Assembly: GCF_004123845.1 (NCBI RefSeq)
Contig: NZ_NBDP01000005.1
Location: forward strand, 62,001 to 126,000
Reading direction: 5' to 3'
DNA length: 64,000 nt
Source: Allobosea sp. Tri-44
GTDB taxonomy: Bacteria > Pseudomonadota > Alphaproteobacteria > Rhizobiales > Beijerinckiaceae
Numbering within the stretch: the stretch's first letter is position 1; the number at the start of each line of letters is the position of its first letter. The notes under the pieces were generated by a model. The model was not told where the DNA came from and searched no databases. It saw only the letters and a program-made list of their open reading frames with translations. Positions 43,824-51,954 of the stretch are shown here, piece by piece. The position numbers and the translations under genes were made by a program.

Positions 43824-44704
43824 GCGAGACCATCGGCTTCATAGGCCTCGGTCTGATGGGCGCAGGCTTCTGCAAGCGCCTGATCGCGACCGGCCGCAAG
43901 GTCGTCGGCTATGATCTCGACCCGGCCCGCCGGGCTGAAGCGGAAGCGCTCGGCGTCGCCCTCGCCGCCTCCCCGGCCGAGGTGGCCGAGCGTGCCAATC
44001 CCATCTGCATCGCAGTGACCACCACCAAGGCGGTGCAGGCGGTGGTGAGTGGCGAAGGCGGCATCCTGTCAGCCAAGTTGTCAGCGGGCGCCATCGTCAT
44101 CGATTTCTCGACGACCGAGATCGGCGTGACCAAGGCGCTCGCAGCGGCGCTGTCGGAGGCCGGCATCGGCTTCATCGATGCCCCAGTCTCGGGCGGTCCG
44201 CCGGCGGCCGAAGCCGGCAAGCTCGCGATCATGGCGGGCGGCACGCCGGAGGCGATCGAGGCGGTGCGGCCGCTGGCCGAGAGTCTCGGGCTCTTCACGC
44301 ATATGGGCGCGGTCGGCGCCGGTCAGGCGACCAAGCTGGTCAACCAGGCGCTGTGTCTCACCAATTATGTCGTGGTTGCGGAATCGCTCCGGCTGGCGGA
44401 AGCCTACGGCGTCGATGCCGACAAGATTCCGGCGGCGCTGGCGCCAGGCCTTGGCAATTCGGCAGTGCTGCAGGTGATGATGCCGCGCATGGTCGCGCGC
44501 GATTTCGCGCCGAAAGGCTATGCAAGGCAGGTGCTGAAGGACCTGGAGATGCTGATGGAGGCCGGGCGCGAGCAGCACCTTGCCATGCCGATGGTCGCCC
44601 AGGCATTGATGCTTTACCGGATGCTGGTCGCTCAGGGCGATAGCGAGCTCGACGCGATCGCAGTGCTGAAGATGCTGCCGGAGGTCGAGCAGCCCTCACA
44701 TTGA
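43820..44704 (+). CDS. Beta-hydroxyacid dehydrogenase (3-hydroxyisobutyrate dehydrogenase family)
   Basis: A 294-residue NAD(P)-dependent oxidoreductase. The Rossmann motif G-F-I-G-L-G-L-M-G-A-G is at residues 6-16, the substrate-binding D-A-P-V-S-G-G-P-P-A-A at about 120-130, and the catalytic Lys lies in G-A-G-Q-A-T-K-L-V-N-Q. Such enzymes act on 3-hydroxyisobutyrate, tartronate semialdehyde or related hydroxy acids. Last gene of the CoA-transferase operon, ending 7 bp from the convergent gntR gene. Confidence 0.93.
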   Translation: MSETIGFIGLGLMGAGFCKRLIATGRKVVGYDLDPARRAEAEALGVALAASPAEVAERANPICIAVTTTKAVQAVVSGEGGILSAKLSAGAIVIDFSTTEIGVTKALAAALSEAGIGFIDAPVSGGPPAAEAGKLAIMAGGTPEAIEAVRPLAESLGLFTHMGAVGAGQATKLVNQALCLTNYVVVAESLRLAEAYGVDADKIPAALAPGLGNSAVLQVMMPRMVARDFAPKGYARQVLKDLEMLMEAGREQHLAMPMVAQALMLYRMLVAQGDSELDAIAVLKMLPEVEQPSH

Positions 44705-44711
44705 CCTGCGA

Positions 44712-45446
44712 TCAGGCGCTGTCTGATTTCGCAGCCTTGTCCTTCAGCGCCGCGACGAGCCCGGAGAGACCATTGCGGACGTGCTCGCGGAGGCGCTGGC
44801 TCGCCAGCGCGGCGTCGCCGGCGGTGAGCGCCGCCAGGATCTGCTCGTGCTCCTGGATCGCCATCTTCCAGCGCTTCGGCCAGAGGTTCGAGGAATAGCG
44901 GGCCCGGTCGACCCGGAGCGCCAGCAACTCCCAGATCCAGAGCAGCACGGGATTGCCGGAGAGTTCGACGATGCGGCGATGGAAGGCCTTGTTGGCCTCG
45001 AAATAGCCCGGCAGCTCGTCGCGGGTGTGATGCAGCATCATCCTGTAGTGCAGCATGCCGATCTCGGCGACGGCCTCGTCCGTGGCGCGCGCCGCGGCGA
45101 GCTCGCCGGCCAATCCCTCGATCGTCGAGACGACATCGATCAGCGCCTCGATCTCGCCGACATCGAGCTCGGCGACGACGGATGACTTGTTCGGCAGCGC
45201 GCGGAGCAGGCCGTCCTGGGTCAGCGTCTTGATCGCCTCGCGGACCGGCGTGCGCGAGACGCCGAGTTGCAGGCAGAGCTCGCGCTCATTGAGCTTGGCG
45301 CCCGGCGCCAGCGCCCCGGTGACGATCAGGTTGCGCAATTGCGCGACCGTGCTGCCATGCAGAGCGCCCTTGCGCCGCCCCGGCTGAGGCTGCGGCAACT
45401 GGGCGAGAAGCGCTGCGAGCGGGGTCGTGTCGGCCGGACTATCCAT
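44712..45446 (-). CDS. GntR-family regulator (FCD type)
   Basis: A 244-residue regulator with an N-terminal winged helix (about 30-95, L-N-E-R-E-L-C-L-Q-L-G-V-S-R-T-P-V-R-E-A by family position) and a C-terminal FCD helical effector domain with conserved D and H residues that bind a metal or carboxylic-acid ligand. It sits in the middle of the catabolic region and is divergent from the cyclase operon, with operator 2 in between. It most likely controls the three transcription units that share related palindromes. Confidence 0.93.
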   Translation of the reverse strand: MDSPADTTPLAALLAQLPQPQPGRRKGALHGSTVAQLRNLIVTGALAPGAKLNERELCLQLGVSRTPVREAIKTLTQDGLLRALPNKSSVVAELDVGEIEALIDVVSTIEGLAGELAAARATDEAVAEIGMLHYRMMLHHTRDELPGYFEANKAFHRRIVELSGNPVLLWIWELLALRVDRARYSSNLWPKRWKMAIQEHEQILAALTAGDAALASQRLREHVRNGLSGLVAALKDKAAKSDSA

Positions 45447-45484
45447 GACGCTCTGTATATCGCGTGGCCGCTCCGCTGTCGAAA

Positions 45485-45504
45485 AATTCTTGCATACAAG
45501 AATT
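45485..45504. promoter_or_regulatory. GntR-type operator 2
   Basis: AATTCTTGCATACAAGAATT is a perfect inverted repeat with 8-bp arms and a CATA centre, 39 bp before the gntR start on one side and 62 bp before the cyclase start on the other. It shares the TCTTGCAT/CAAGA core with operator 1 and TGCATACA with operator 3. Confidence 0.8.
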
Positions 45505-45565
45505 CAGACCCCTAGAACGGAGCCGCCGGGTCGCCGGCATCCCTTTCCGCAATCCGGGCAGCGCC

Positions 45566-46237
45566 ATGCACATCGTCGACCTTTCCATGCCGATCGCGCC
45601 GCATTTCCGCTGGCCGGTGGAGCTTTCGATCAAGGGCGACATCGCAGCGGGCGACCAGTTCCGGGTGTCGAAGATCAACGGTCCCTGCCATGGCTTCTCG
45701 CATGTCGATGCGCCCGCCCATTTCGTCGCCGGCGCGCCGACGATCGAGGCGACGCTGCTCAGCCGGGTGGTCGGCCCCTGCCGGGTGCTTGATCTGAGCG
45801 GCTGCCCGGCCAATCAGCCGATCGGTCCGGAACATCTCGCCGCCGCCGATGCCGGCGGAGCCGATGGCGAGATCCTGTTGCTGGCGACCCAGTGGAACGA
45901 CCAACGCGACTACAACGACAAGAGCTTCTGGACCGAGGCGCCCTGGCTGACGCTCGAGGCGGCGCAGTGGCTGGCCGAGCGCAAGCCGACCGCCGTCGCC
46001 TTCGACTTCCCGCAGGACTATCCGATCCGCCTCCTGCTCGAAGGCAAGGAGGTGCCCAAGCCCGAGCATGTCACCCACCATGTCCTGCTCAGCCATGGCG
46101 TCACTCTGATCGAATACGTCGTCAACACCAGCAAGCTCAAGGCGCCGCGCAACCTGTTCTCGGCCGCGCCGCTGCTGATCCCGAACGCCGACGGCGCACC
46201 TGCGCGCATCTACGCCATCGAAGGCCTGGCCATCTGA
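45566..46237 (+). CDS. Cyclase / kynurenine-formamidase-like metal hydrolase
   Basis: A 223-residue cyclase-family (PF04199) protein. The metal-binding motif H46-V-D48-A-P-A-H52 in S-H-V-D-A-P-A-H is intact, and a later H-H-V-L-L-S-H region supplies further ligands. Members open or close small amide or lactone rings (kynurenine formamidase, isatin hydrolase). The ATG at 45566 (G-C-A-G-C-G-C-C before it) starts at the first strand M-H-I-V-D-L-S; an in-frame start at 45464 would lie inside the operator. Followed 39 bp later by the SAF oxidoreductase. Confidence 0.87.
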   Translation: MHIVDLSMPIAPHFRWPVELSIKGDIAAGDQFRVSKINGPCHGFSHVDAPAHFVAGAPTIEATLLSRVVGPCRVLDLSGCPANQPIGPEHLAAADAGGADGEILLLATQWNDQRDYNDKSFWTEAPWLTLEAAQWLAERKPTAVAFDFPQDYPIRLLLEGKEVPKPEHVTHHVLLSHGVTLIEYVVNTSKLKAPRNLFSAAPLLIPNADGAPARIYAIEGLAI

Positions 46238-46276
46238 CGGCGACCGCCCTGCCCCGCTCGAACGAAAGCTGCCCTA

Positions 46277-47674
46277 GTGAACATCGAGAACCTGTTCGCG
46301 CTGAAGCCCAGCGCGCCCGATCGCGTCATCTCCGCTGCCCTGGTCGGCGCCGGCGAGTTCGGCGCGAGCTTCATCGGCCAGGCGCGACGCGCCCCGCATA
46401 TCGAGCCGCGCGTCGTCTGCGACCTCGATATCGGCCGCGCCCGCAAGGCGGCGCTCGCCGGCGGCCTCAGCGAGGCTGAGATCGTCGACTGCCATAGCGC
46501 CGCCGAGGCCAAGGCCGCACTTGATCGCGGGCTCGTCGCGCTGATCGGCGATGCCGCCCATCTCGAAGGACTGCCGGTCGACGTCGTCGTCGAGGCGACC
46601 GGCGATCCGGAAGGCGCGGCGATGACCGCGCTCGCAGCGATCGAAGCCGGCCGCCATCTCGTCATGGTGACCAAGGAGGCCGAATGCATCATCGGCCCGA
46701 TCCTGGCGCATCGCGCAAGGCAAAAGGGCGTCGTGCATACTCCGGTCGATGGCGACCAGCCGAGCCTGCTGATCGGCCTGATCGGCTGGGCCCGCGTGCT
46801 CGGCCTGCCGATCGTCGCTGCCGGTAAATCATCGGAATCCGATTTCGTCTGGGATCCCGAGGCCGGCACGGTCACAGCCTGGGAGAAGGCGGTGCCGGCC
46901 GCCGATTTCGCTGCCGCCTTCGGCAAGCTCGGCAGCGACCCGCTCACTCTGCTCGACGCCCGCGCCAAATTGCCATTCCCGCGCGCCACCGTGCCCGATC
47001 TCTGCGAGATGGGTATCGTCGCCAACCATACCGGGCTGATGCCGGACGTCGCGGCGATGCATGCACCGATCGCGCGCACGACCGAACTGCCGAGCCTGTT
47101 CCGGCCGGCAGCCGAGGGCGGCCTGCTTTCGGCTAAGGGCCGAGTCGACATGTTCAACTGCCTGCGGCGGCCGGACGAGCTCTCCTTCGCCGGCGGCGTC
47201 TTCGTCATCGCCGAGACGCCTGACATCGCCACCGGCAAGCTCTTTGCCGGCAAGGGCATCCCGTGCTCGCCGGATGGCCGCTATGTCCTGCTGCACAATC
47301 CCGTGCATCTGCTCGGGGCTGAGGCGCCGATGTCGGCGCTCTCGGCCGCCCTGCTCGGCCAGTCGACCGGCGGCGCCGAGGTCCTGCCGCGCGTCGACCT
47401 GACGGCCCGGGCGAGTCGCGACCTCGAGCCGGGCGAGACGCTGACCATGGGCTATCGCCACGTCATCGAGGGGCTGGAGCCGCAACTGACATCGGCAAGG
47501 CCGCTGGGGCCAAGCGAACCCGTCCCCTATTACCTAACCGCCGGCCGGCCGGTCGTACGCAAGGTCGCCCGCGGCGCCGTCGTCACCTGCGCCGATGTCG
47601 CACTCGACGAGAGCACGACGCTGGTTCGCCTGCGCCGCGAGCAGGACGCGCTGTTCAACTCCGGCGCGCTTTGA
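46277..47674 (+). CDS. Homoserine-dehydrogenase-like oxidoreductase with C-terminal SAF domain
   Basis: A 465-residue protein of the COG4091 type. N-terminal Rossmann domain (L-V-G-A-G-E-F-G-A-S-F, residues 22-32), a catalytic-like middle domain with V-V-V-E-A-T-G-D-P-E-G-A and M-V-T-K-E-A-E-C, and a C-terminal SAF domain (V-R-K-V-A-R-G-A-V-V-T-C-A-D-V). Members are NAD(P)-dependent oxidoreductases in sugar- and hydroxy-acid loci; no reaction is established that I can name. It starts with GTG at 46277 and is second in the cyclase operon. Confidence 0.85.
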   Translation: MNIENLFALKPSAPDRVISAALVGAGEFGASFIGQARRAPHIEPRVVCDLDIGRARKAALAGGLSEAEIVDCHSAAEAKAALDRGLVALIGDAAHLEGLPVDVVVEATGDPEGAAMTALAAIEAGRHLVMVTKEAECIIGPILAHRARQKGVVHTPVDGDQPSLLIGLIGWARVLGLPIVAAGKSSESDFVWDPEAGTVTAWEKAVPAADFAAAFGKLGSDPLTLLDARAKLPFPRATVPDLCEMGIVANHTGLMPDVAAMHAPIARTTELPSLFRPAAEGGLLSAKGRVDMFNCLRRPDELSFAGGVFVIAETPDIATGKLFAGKGIPCSPDGRYVLLHNPVHLLGAEAPMSALSAALLGQSTGGAEVLPRVDLTARASRDLEPGETLTMGYRHVIEGLEPQLTSARPLGPSEPVPYYLTAGRPVVRKVARGAVVTCADVALDESTTLVRLRREQDALFNSGAL

Positions 47675-47690
47675 CTTTACGGCAACATTC

Positions 47691-47705
47691 TGTATGCAGC
47701 ATACA
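47691..47705. promoter_or_regulatory. GntR-type operator 3
   Basis: TGTATGCAGCATACA is a perfect 15-bp palindrome with 7-bp arms, 17 bp after the SAF-oxidoreductase stop and 130 bp before the amidohydrolase. It shares the 8-mer TGCATACA with operator 2 (on the minus strand) and so may be bound by the same GntR protein. Confidence 0.6.
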
Positions 47706-47759
47706 ATAATCGACAAGATTAAAGCGGGCGACCGCTGAGGAAACGATCGGGAGGCAGGG

Positions 47760-47831
47760 ATGACGGGCGCAAGTGCCGGACCAGCCGGACATGGCCTGAA
47801 GCACGCCTGCCTTCCGCCGCAGCGGAGCTAG
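47760..47831 (+). CDS. Possible 23-residue leader peptide
   Basis: A short frame M-T-G-A-S-A-G-P-A-G ... P-Q-R-S ending with TAG at 47829-47831, three bases before the amidohydrolase ATG. It has the strongest Shine-Dalgarno of the region (GGGAGG, 47749-47754, five bases before the ATG). It is in the same frame as the amidohydrolase, so the amber codon alone separates the two. It may be a leader that couples translation, or the trace of a longer N-terminus. Confidence 0.4.
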   Translation: MTGASAGPAGHGLKHACLPPQRS

Positions 47832-47834
47832 CTC

Positions 47835-48800
47835 ATGGTCGCGAGCCCCGACCAGCGCGCTCGTTTCCTCGCCTCCGGCGCCGATGACGACCTGCCGATC
47901 ATCGACGCCCATCACCACTTCTTCGATCTTGCGCGCAACTATCACCCCTGGCTGAGCGACCACCCGGTCGCCTTCCGCTATGGCGACTACAGCGCAATCA
48001 AGCGCGACTTCATGCCGGACGATTATCGCCGCGCGATCGACGGGCACCTCGTCGTCGGCTGCGTGCTGATGGAAGGCGAATGGGACCCGCGCGATCCGAT
48101 CGGCGAGATGCGTTGGGCTTCCGAGGTCGCACGCGAGCACGGCCTGCCGAACGCCGCAATCGGCCAGATCTGGCTCGACCGCGCGGATGTCGGCGAGGTC
48201 GTCGCGGCCTATCGCGATATGCCTCTGGTGCGCAGCGTCCGGCACAAGCCCAAGGCCGCCGCTCGTGAGGACCACCGCTCCGATTTCGCCGTGCCCGGTT
48301 CGATGCGTGATGCCAAATGGCGCGACGGCTATGCCCTGCTGGCCGAAGCCGGGCTCAGCTTCGATCTGCAGACGCAGTGGTGGCATCTCGACGAAGCCGC
48401 CGAGCTCGCCCGCGATTTCCCGGCGACGACCATCATCCTGAACCATGCCGGTCTGCCGGCCGACCGCAGCCCCGAGGGCCTCGCCGCCTGGCGTGCGGCG
48501 CTCGATCTTCTTGCTCGCGAGCCCAATGTCGTCGCCAAGATCTCCGGCATCGGCGTGCCTGGACAGGCGTGGACGCTGGACCTGCAGTCGCCGGTGATCG
48601 GGAGCGTGCTCTCTGCCTTCGGCGCCGAGCGCTGCGCCTTCGCCAGCAATTTCCCGGTCGACAGCCTCTGCGCCTCGTTCGGCACGATCTTCGACGTGTT
48701 CAAGGCCGGGGTTCGCGAGAGGCCGGCGGCCGAGCGCCTCGCCCTGTTCCACGATAATGCCGCGCGCTGGTACGGGCTGGCCGCAGACGGAGCCGCTTGA
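47835..48800 (+). CDS. Amidohydrolase-2 family hydrolase (lactonase-like)
   Basis: A 321-residue TIM-barrel hydrolase of the COG3618 group. The N-terminal D24-A-H26-H-H28 gives the metal-binding H-x-H, later I-L-N-H-A-G-L-P and F-A-S-N-F-P-V-D provide further active-site residues. Relatives open sugar lactones (fuconolactone, rhamnonolactone) or 2-pyrone-4,6-dicarboxylate. Its stop and the TRAP small-permease start overlap by one base (TGATG), so hydrolysis and uptake are coupled. A weak GGAG (about 47820) precedes the ATG. Confidence 0.9.
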   Translation: MVASPDQRARFLASGADDDLPIIDAHHHFFDLARNYHPWLSDHPVAFRYGDYSAIKRDFMPDDYRRAIDGHLVVGCVLMEGEWDPRDPIGEMRWASEVAREHGLPNAAIGQIWLDRADVGEVVAAYRDMPLVRSVRHKPKAAAREDHRSDFAVPGSMRDAKWRDGYALLAEAGLSFDLQTQWWHLDEAAELARDFPATTIILNHAGLPADRSPEGLAAWRAALDLLAREPNVVAKISGIGVPGQAWTLDLQSPVIGSVLSAFGAERCAFASNFPVDSLCASFGTIFDVFKAGVRERPAAERLALFHDNAARWYGLAADGAA

Positions 48801-49345
48801 TGAAACTACGCGCCCTGCTCCTGCGGCTGACCGAGGACCTGCTGATCGCCGGCTTCGTCGTGATGATCGCCATGGTCTTCGGCAATGTCGTGCTGCGCTA
48901 CGGCTTCAGCTCCGGCATCATCTCCTCGGAGGAGTTGTCGCGGCTGATCTTCGTCTGGCTGACCTTTGGCGGCGCCTTCCTGGTGGCGAAAGACGGCCAG
49001 CATCTCGGCATGACCACCGTCGTCACCATGCTCGGCCGCAATGGCCGCTGGTGGTGCCGGCTCGCGGTCGAGGCGCTGTCGCTGCTGTGCATGGGAATGC
49101 TGGTGGTCGGCTGCTGGCAGCAGGCTTCGATCAATGTCGAGAACCACCAGCCGGTCACCGGCGTGCCGGTCGCCGTGACCTATCTCGCGGGCCTCGTCGG
49201 CGGGCTCGGCATCGGCGCACTCAACCTGATCGCACTGGCCCGGCTCCTGACCGGCCGCATGCCGGATGACGAACTCGTCGTCGGGGCGGAATCGGAGGAA
49301 CTCACCGCCTTCGAGAACCAGCAGGCGGCGGAGAAGCGCTCGTGA
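48800..49345 (+). CDS. TRAP transporter small permease (DctQ type)
   Basis: A 181-residue membrane protein with four hydrophobic helices and the DctQ signature segment around R-Y-G-F-S-S-G-I-I-S-S-E-E-L-S-R-L-I-F-V-W-L-T-F-x-G-A. It supports the large permease in sodium-driven TRAP transport of carboxylates. The ATG at 48800 lies in a TGATG overlap with the amidohydrolase; its own stop overlaps the large permease start (GTGA). Confidence 0.93.
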   Translation: MKLRALLLRLTEDLLIAGFVVMIAMVFGNVVLRYGFSSGIISSEELSRLIFVWLTFGGAFLVAKDGQHLGMTTVVTMLGRNGRWWCRLAVEALSLLCMGMLVVGCWQQASINVENHQPVTGVPVAVTYLAGLVGGLGIGALNLIALARLLTGRMPDDELVVGAESEELTAFENQQAAEKRS

Positions 49346-50625
49346 CCGTCTTCATCTTCCTGGGGTCGCTGATCGGCGCGATGGCGCTCGGCATGCCGAT
49401 CGCGATGGCGCTGCTGGTCTGCGGCGTCGCGCTGATGCTGCAGCTCGACACCTTCGACTCGCAGATCCTGGCGCAGAACCTGATCGGGGGGGCCGATTCC
49501 TTCCCGCTGATGGCGGTGCCCTTCTTCATGCTCGCCGGCGAGTTGATGAATGCCGGCGGCCTGTCGCGCCGGATCATCGCACTCGCGGTGACGATGGTCG
49601 GCCATGTCCGCGGCGGGCTGGGCTATGTCGCGGTGCTGGCGGCGCTGGTGATGGCTAGCATCTCGGGCTCAGCGGTCGCCGACACCGCCGCGCTCGCCGC
49701 GATCCTGCTGCCGATGATGAAGCAGGCCGGCTACAATCTGCCGCGCGCCGCCGGGCTGATCGCGGCCGGCGGCATCATCGCGCCGGTGATCCCGCCCTCG
49801 ATCGGCTTCGTCGTCTTCGGTGTCGCCGCCGGCGTCTCGATCACCCGCCTTTTCCTCGCGGGGATCGTGCCGGGCCTGCTGATGGGGCTGGCGCTGGTGA
49901 TCACCTGGTACATCGTCGCGCGCGACGAGCCGGCCGCTCGCCCGGAGCGCGCCAGCGTGCGCGAGGTCGGGCGATCCGCGCTCGACGGGCTCTGGGCACT
50001 CGGCCTGCCCTTCCTGATCATCGGCGGCATGAAGGGCGGCGCCTTCACGCCGACGGAAGCTGCGGTCGTCGCCGCGGTCTATGCCGGCTTCGTCGGCGGC
50101 TTTGTCTATCGCGAGCTGAAATTCGAGCATCTCCGCCCGGCTTTGCTCAGCGCACTCAAGACCTCGGCCGCGGTGATGTTCCTGGTCGCGGCGGCGATGG
50201 TCTCGGCCTGGCTGATCACCATCGCCGACATCCCGAGCCAGGTCGCAAGCCTGCTCGGCCCGCTGATCGAATCCAAGACGCTGCTGATGTTCGCGATGAT
50301 GTTCCTCGTCATCGTCGTCGGCACGGCGCTCGACTTCATCCCGACTGTGCTGATCCTGACGCCGGTCCTGATGCCGATCGTCAAGCAGGCGGGCATCGAC
50401 CCGGTCTATTTCGGGGTGATGTTCATCATCAACAACGCCATCGGCCTGCTGACCCCGCCGGTCGGCGTCGTCCTGAACGTCGTCTGCGCCGTCGGCCGCA
50501 TCCCGATGGACAAGGTCGTTCGCGGCGTCATGCCCTTCCTGCTGGCGCAGGTCGCCGTGCTTCTGCTGCTGATCCTCGTGCCGGAGATCGTCACCGTGCC
50601 GGCGCGCTGGTTCTACGGGCGCTGA
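49342..50625 (+). CDS. TRAP transporter large permease (DctM type)
   Basis: A 427-residue permease with about 12 hydrophobic helices, including the family motifs G-x-P-I-A-M-A-L-L, P-L-M-A-V-P-F-F-M-L-A-G-E-L-M-N, S-G-S-A-V-A-D-T-A-A-L and I-T-P-x-P-x-G-x-x-L. TRAP large permeases carry the sodium-coupled substrate path. GTG start in a 4-bp overlap with the small permease. Part of a complete TRAP set with dctP downstream. Confidence 0.95.
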   Translation: MTVFIFLGSLIGAMALGMPIAMALLVCGVALMLQLDTFDSQILAQNLIGGADSFPLMAVPFFMLAGELMNAGGLSRRIIALAVTMVGHVRGGLGYVAVLAALVMASISGSAVADTAALAAILLPMMKQAGYNLPRAAGLIAAGGIIAPVIPPSIGFVVFGVAAGVSITRLFLAGIVPGLLMGLALVITWYIVARDEPAARPERASVREVGRSALDGLWALGLPFLIIGGMKGGAFTPTEAAVVAAVYAGFVGGFVYRELKFEHLRPALLSALKTSAAVMFLVAAAMVSAWLITIADIPSQVASLLGPLIESKTLLMFAMMFLVIVVGTALDFIPTVLILTPVLMPIVKQAGIDPVYFGVMFIINNAIGLLTPPVGVVLNVVCAVGRIPMDKVVRGVMPFLLAQVAVLLLLILVPEIVTVPARWFYGR

Positions 50626-50672
50626 CGCGCCGCAACCGCCTGACAGACAATGAAAAAAGGGAGGACACGCTC

Positions 50673-51668
50673 ATGACCATCACCCGCAGGACCGCGCTCA
50701 TCGGCGCCAGCTCCGGAATCGCCCTCTTCGCCATTGGCCGCCCGGCCCTGGCGCAGGCGGTGAAGCTGCGCTTCGCCCATCCGCACCCGGAAGTCGACAG
50801 CTGGCACAAGGCTGCGCTGCTCTTCGCCGAGCAGGTCAAGGCCAAGAGCCAGGGCCGCTACGAGGTCCAGGTCTTCGCTAATGGCGCGCTCGGCTCGGAT
50901 GCGCAGACGATCAGCGCGGTGCGCGGCGGCTCGCTCGACATCTGCCTGACCGGCAATCCGTTCTTCACCGGGCTCGCGCCGAAGCTCAACGTGCTCGACC
51001 TGCCCTTCCTGATCCAGAGCCGCAAGCATGCAGCTGCAGTGATGGACGGCCCGATCGGCGACGGCCTGCGCAAGGAGCTCGAGGGCTCGAACCTCAAGGC
51101 GCTTGCGACCTGGGAGATCGGCTGGCGCAACCTGACCAACAACCGCCGCCCGGTTGTGACCGCCGCGGACCTCAAGGGCCTGAAGATCCGCACCACGCCG
51201 AACCCGGCCCATATCAAGGCCTTCCAGCTGCTCGGCGCGATCCCGACCCCGATGGCCTTCACCGAGCTCTTCACCGCGCTGGAGACCGGCACGGTCGACG
51301 GCCAGGAGAACCCGGTGACGCTGATCCTCAACGCCAAGTTCCACGAGGTGCAGAAACATCTCTCGCTGACACGCCACGCTTTCACCACCGGCCCGCTGGT
51401 GATGAACAAGACCAAGTTCGACGCGATGCCGGCCGACATCCAGCAGCTGCTGCCCACCATCGCGGTGGAGATCGCCGGCATCCAGCGCCAGATGAACGAG
51501 GACACGGAAGGCTCGAGCCTCGCCGAGCTGAAGAAGGCCGGCATGCAGGCGGTGGAGACGCCCGACCGCGACTCCTTCGCCAAGATCGTCACCGCCGAGG
51601 TCGAGAAGGAGTTCGTCGGCAAGTATGGCAGCGAGACCTTGGAGGCGATCAAGAAGGCGGCGGTCTGA
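50673..51668 (+). CDS. TRAP transporter substrate-binding protein (DctP type)
   Basis: A 331-residue periplasmic receptor. The N-terminus (T-R-R-T-A-L-I-G-A-S) is Tat-like with two arginines, and the signal ends around A-L-A-Q. L-R-F-A-H-P-H-P-E, L-K-G-L-K-I-R-T-T-P-N-P (Arg that binds the substrate carboxylate) and V-D-G-Q-E-N-P are conserved in DctP proteins, so a carboxylic acid is the probable ligand. GGGAGG precedes the ATG. Confidence 0.94.
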   Translation: MTITRRTALIGASSGIALFAIGRPALAQAVKLRFAHPHPEVDSWHKAALLFAEQVKAKSQGRYEVQVFANGALGSDAQTISAVRGGSLDICLTGNPFFTGLAPKLNVLDLPFLIQSRKHAAAVMDGPIGDGLRKELEGSNLKALATWEIGWRNLTNNRRPVVTAADLKGLKIRTTPNPAHIKAFQLLGAIPTPMAFTELFTALETGTVDGQENPVTLILNAKFHEVQKHLSLTRHAFTTGPLVMNKTKFDAMPADIQQLLPTIAVEIAGIQRQMNEDTEGSSLAELKKAGMQAVETPDRDSFAKIVTAEVEKEFVGKYGSETLEAIKKAAV

Positions 51669-51686
51669 CGGCCCACGCTTGAACAC

Positions 51687-51779
51687 CGTCGTGCTCGCCC
51701 TTGTGGCGAGCATCCACGTCTTGAACACTGCCCTGCCCGAAGGAAGACGTGGATGGTCGGGACAAGCCCGACCATGACG
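51687..51779. repeat. Intergenic palindromic repeat (CGTCGT...ATGACG type)
   Basis: Lies in the 286-bp spacer after dctP. It contains ATCCACGTCTT (51712-51722) with AAGACGTGGAT (51744-51754), an 11-bp stem, and closes with CCGACCATGACG. Related to the elements at 11727, 19426, 54156 and 60459. The rest of the spacer shows nothing I can name. Confidence 0.6.
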
Positions 51780-51954
51780 GGGAGGCTAGCCGACCCAGAA
51801 CCGAACTTCTTCGGCTTCTGCGCGAACTGAGACGAACCTTCTACACTGATCGCTATCCAGAGATGGTTCTTGGCTTTTTGCGCTGTGCCATGGCGCGGCG
51901 GCGGGCGCGGACATAGCTCAGCATGTTCTGAGCAACCGCCTGCCGAGGCCAGCT

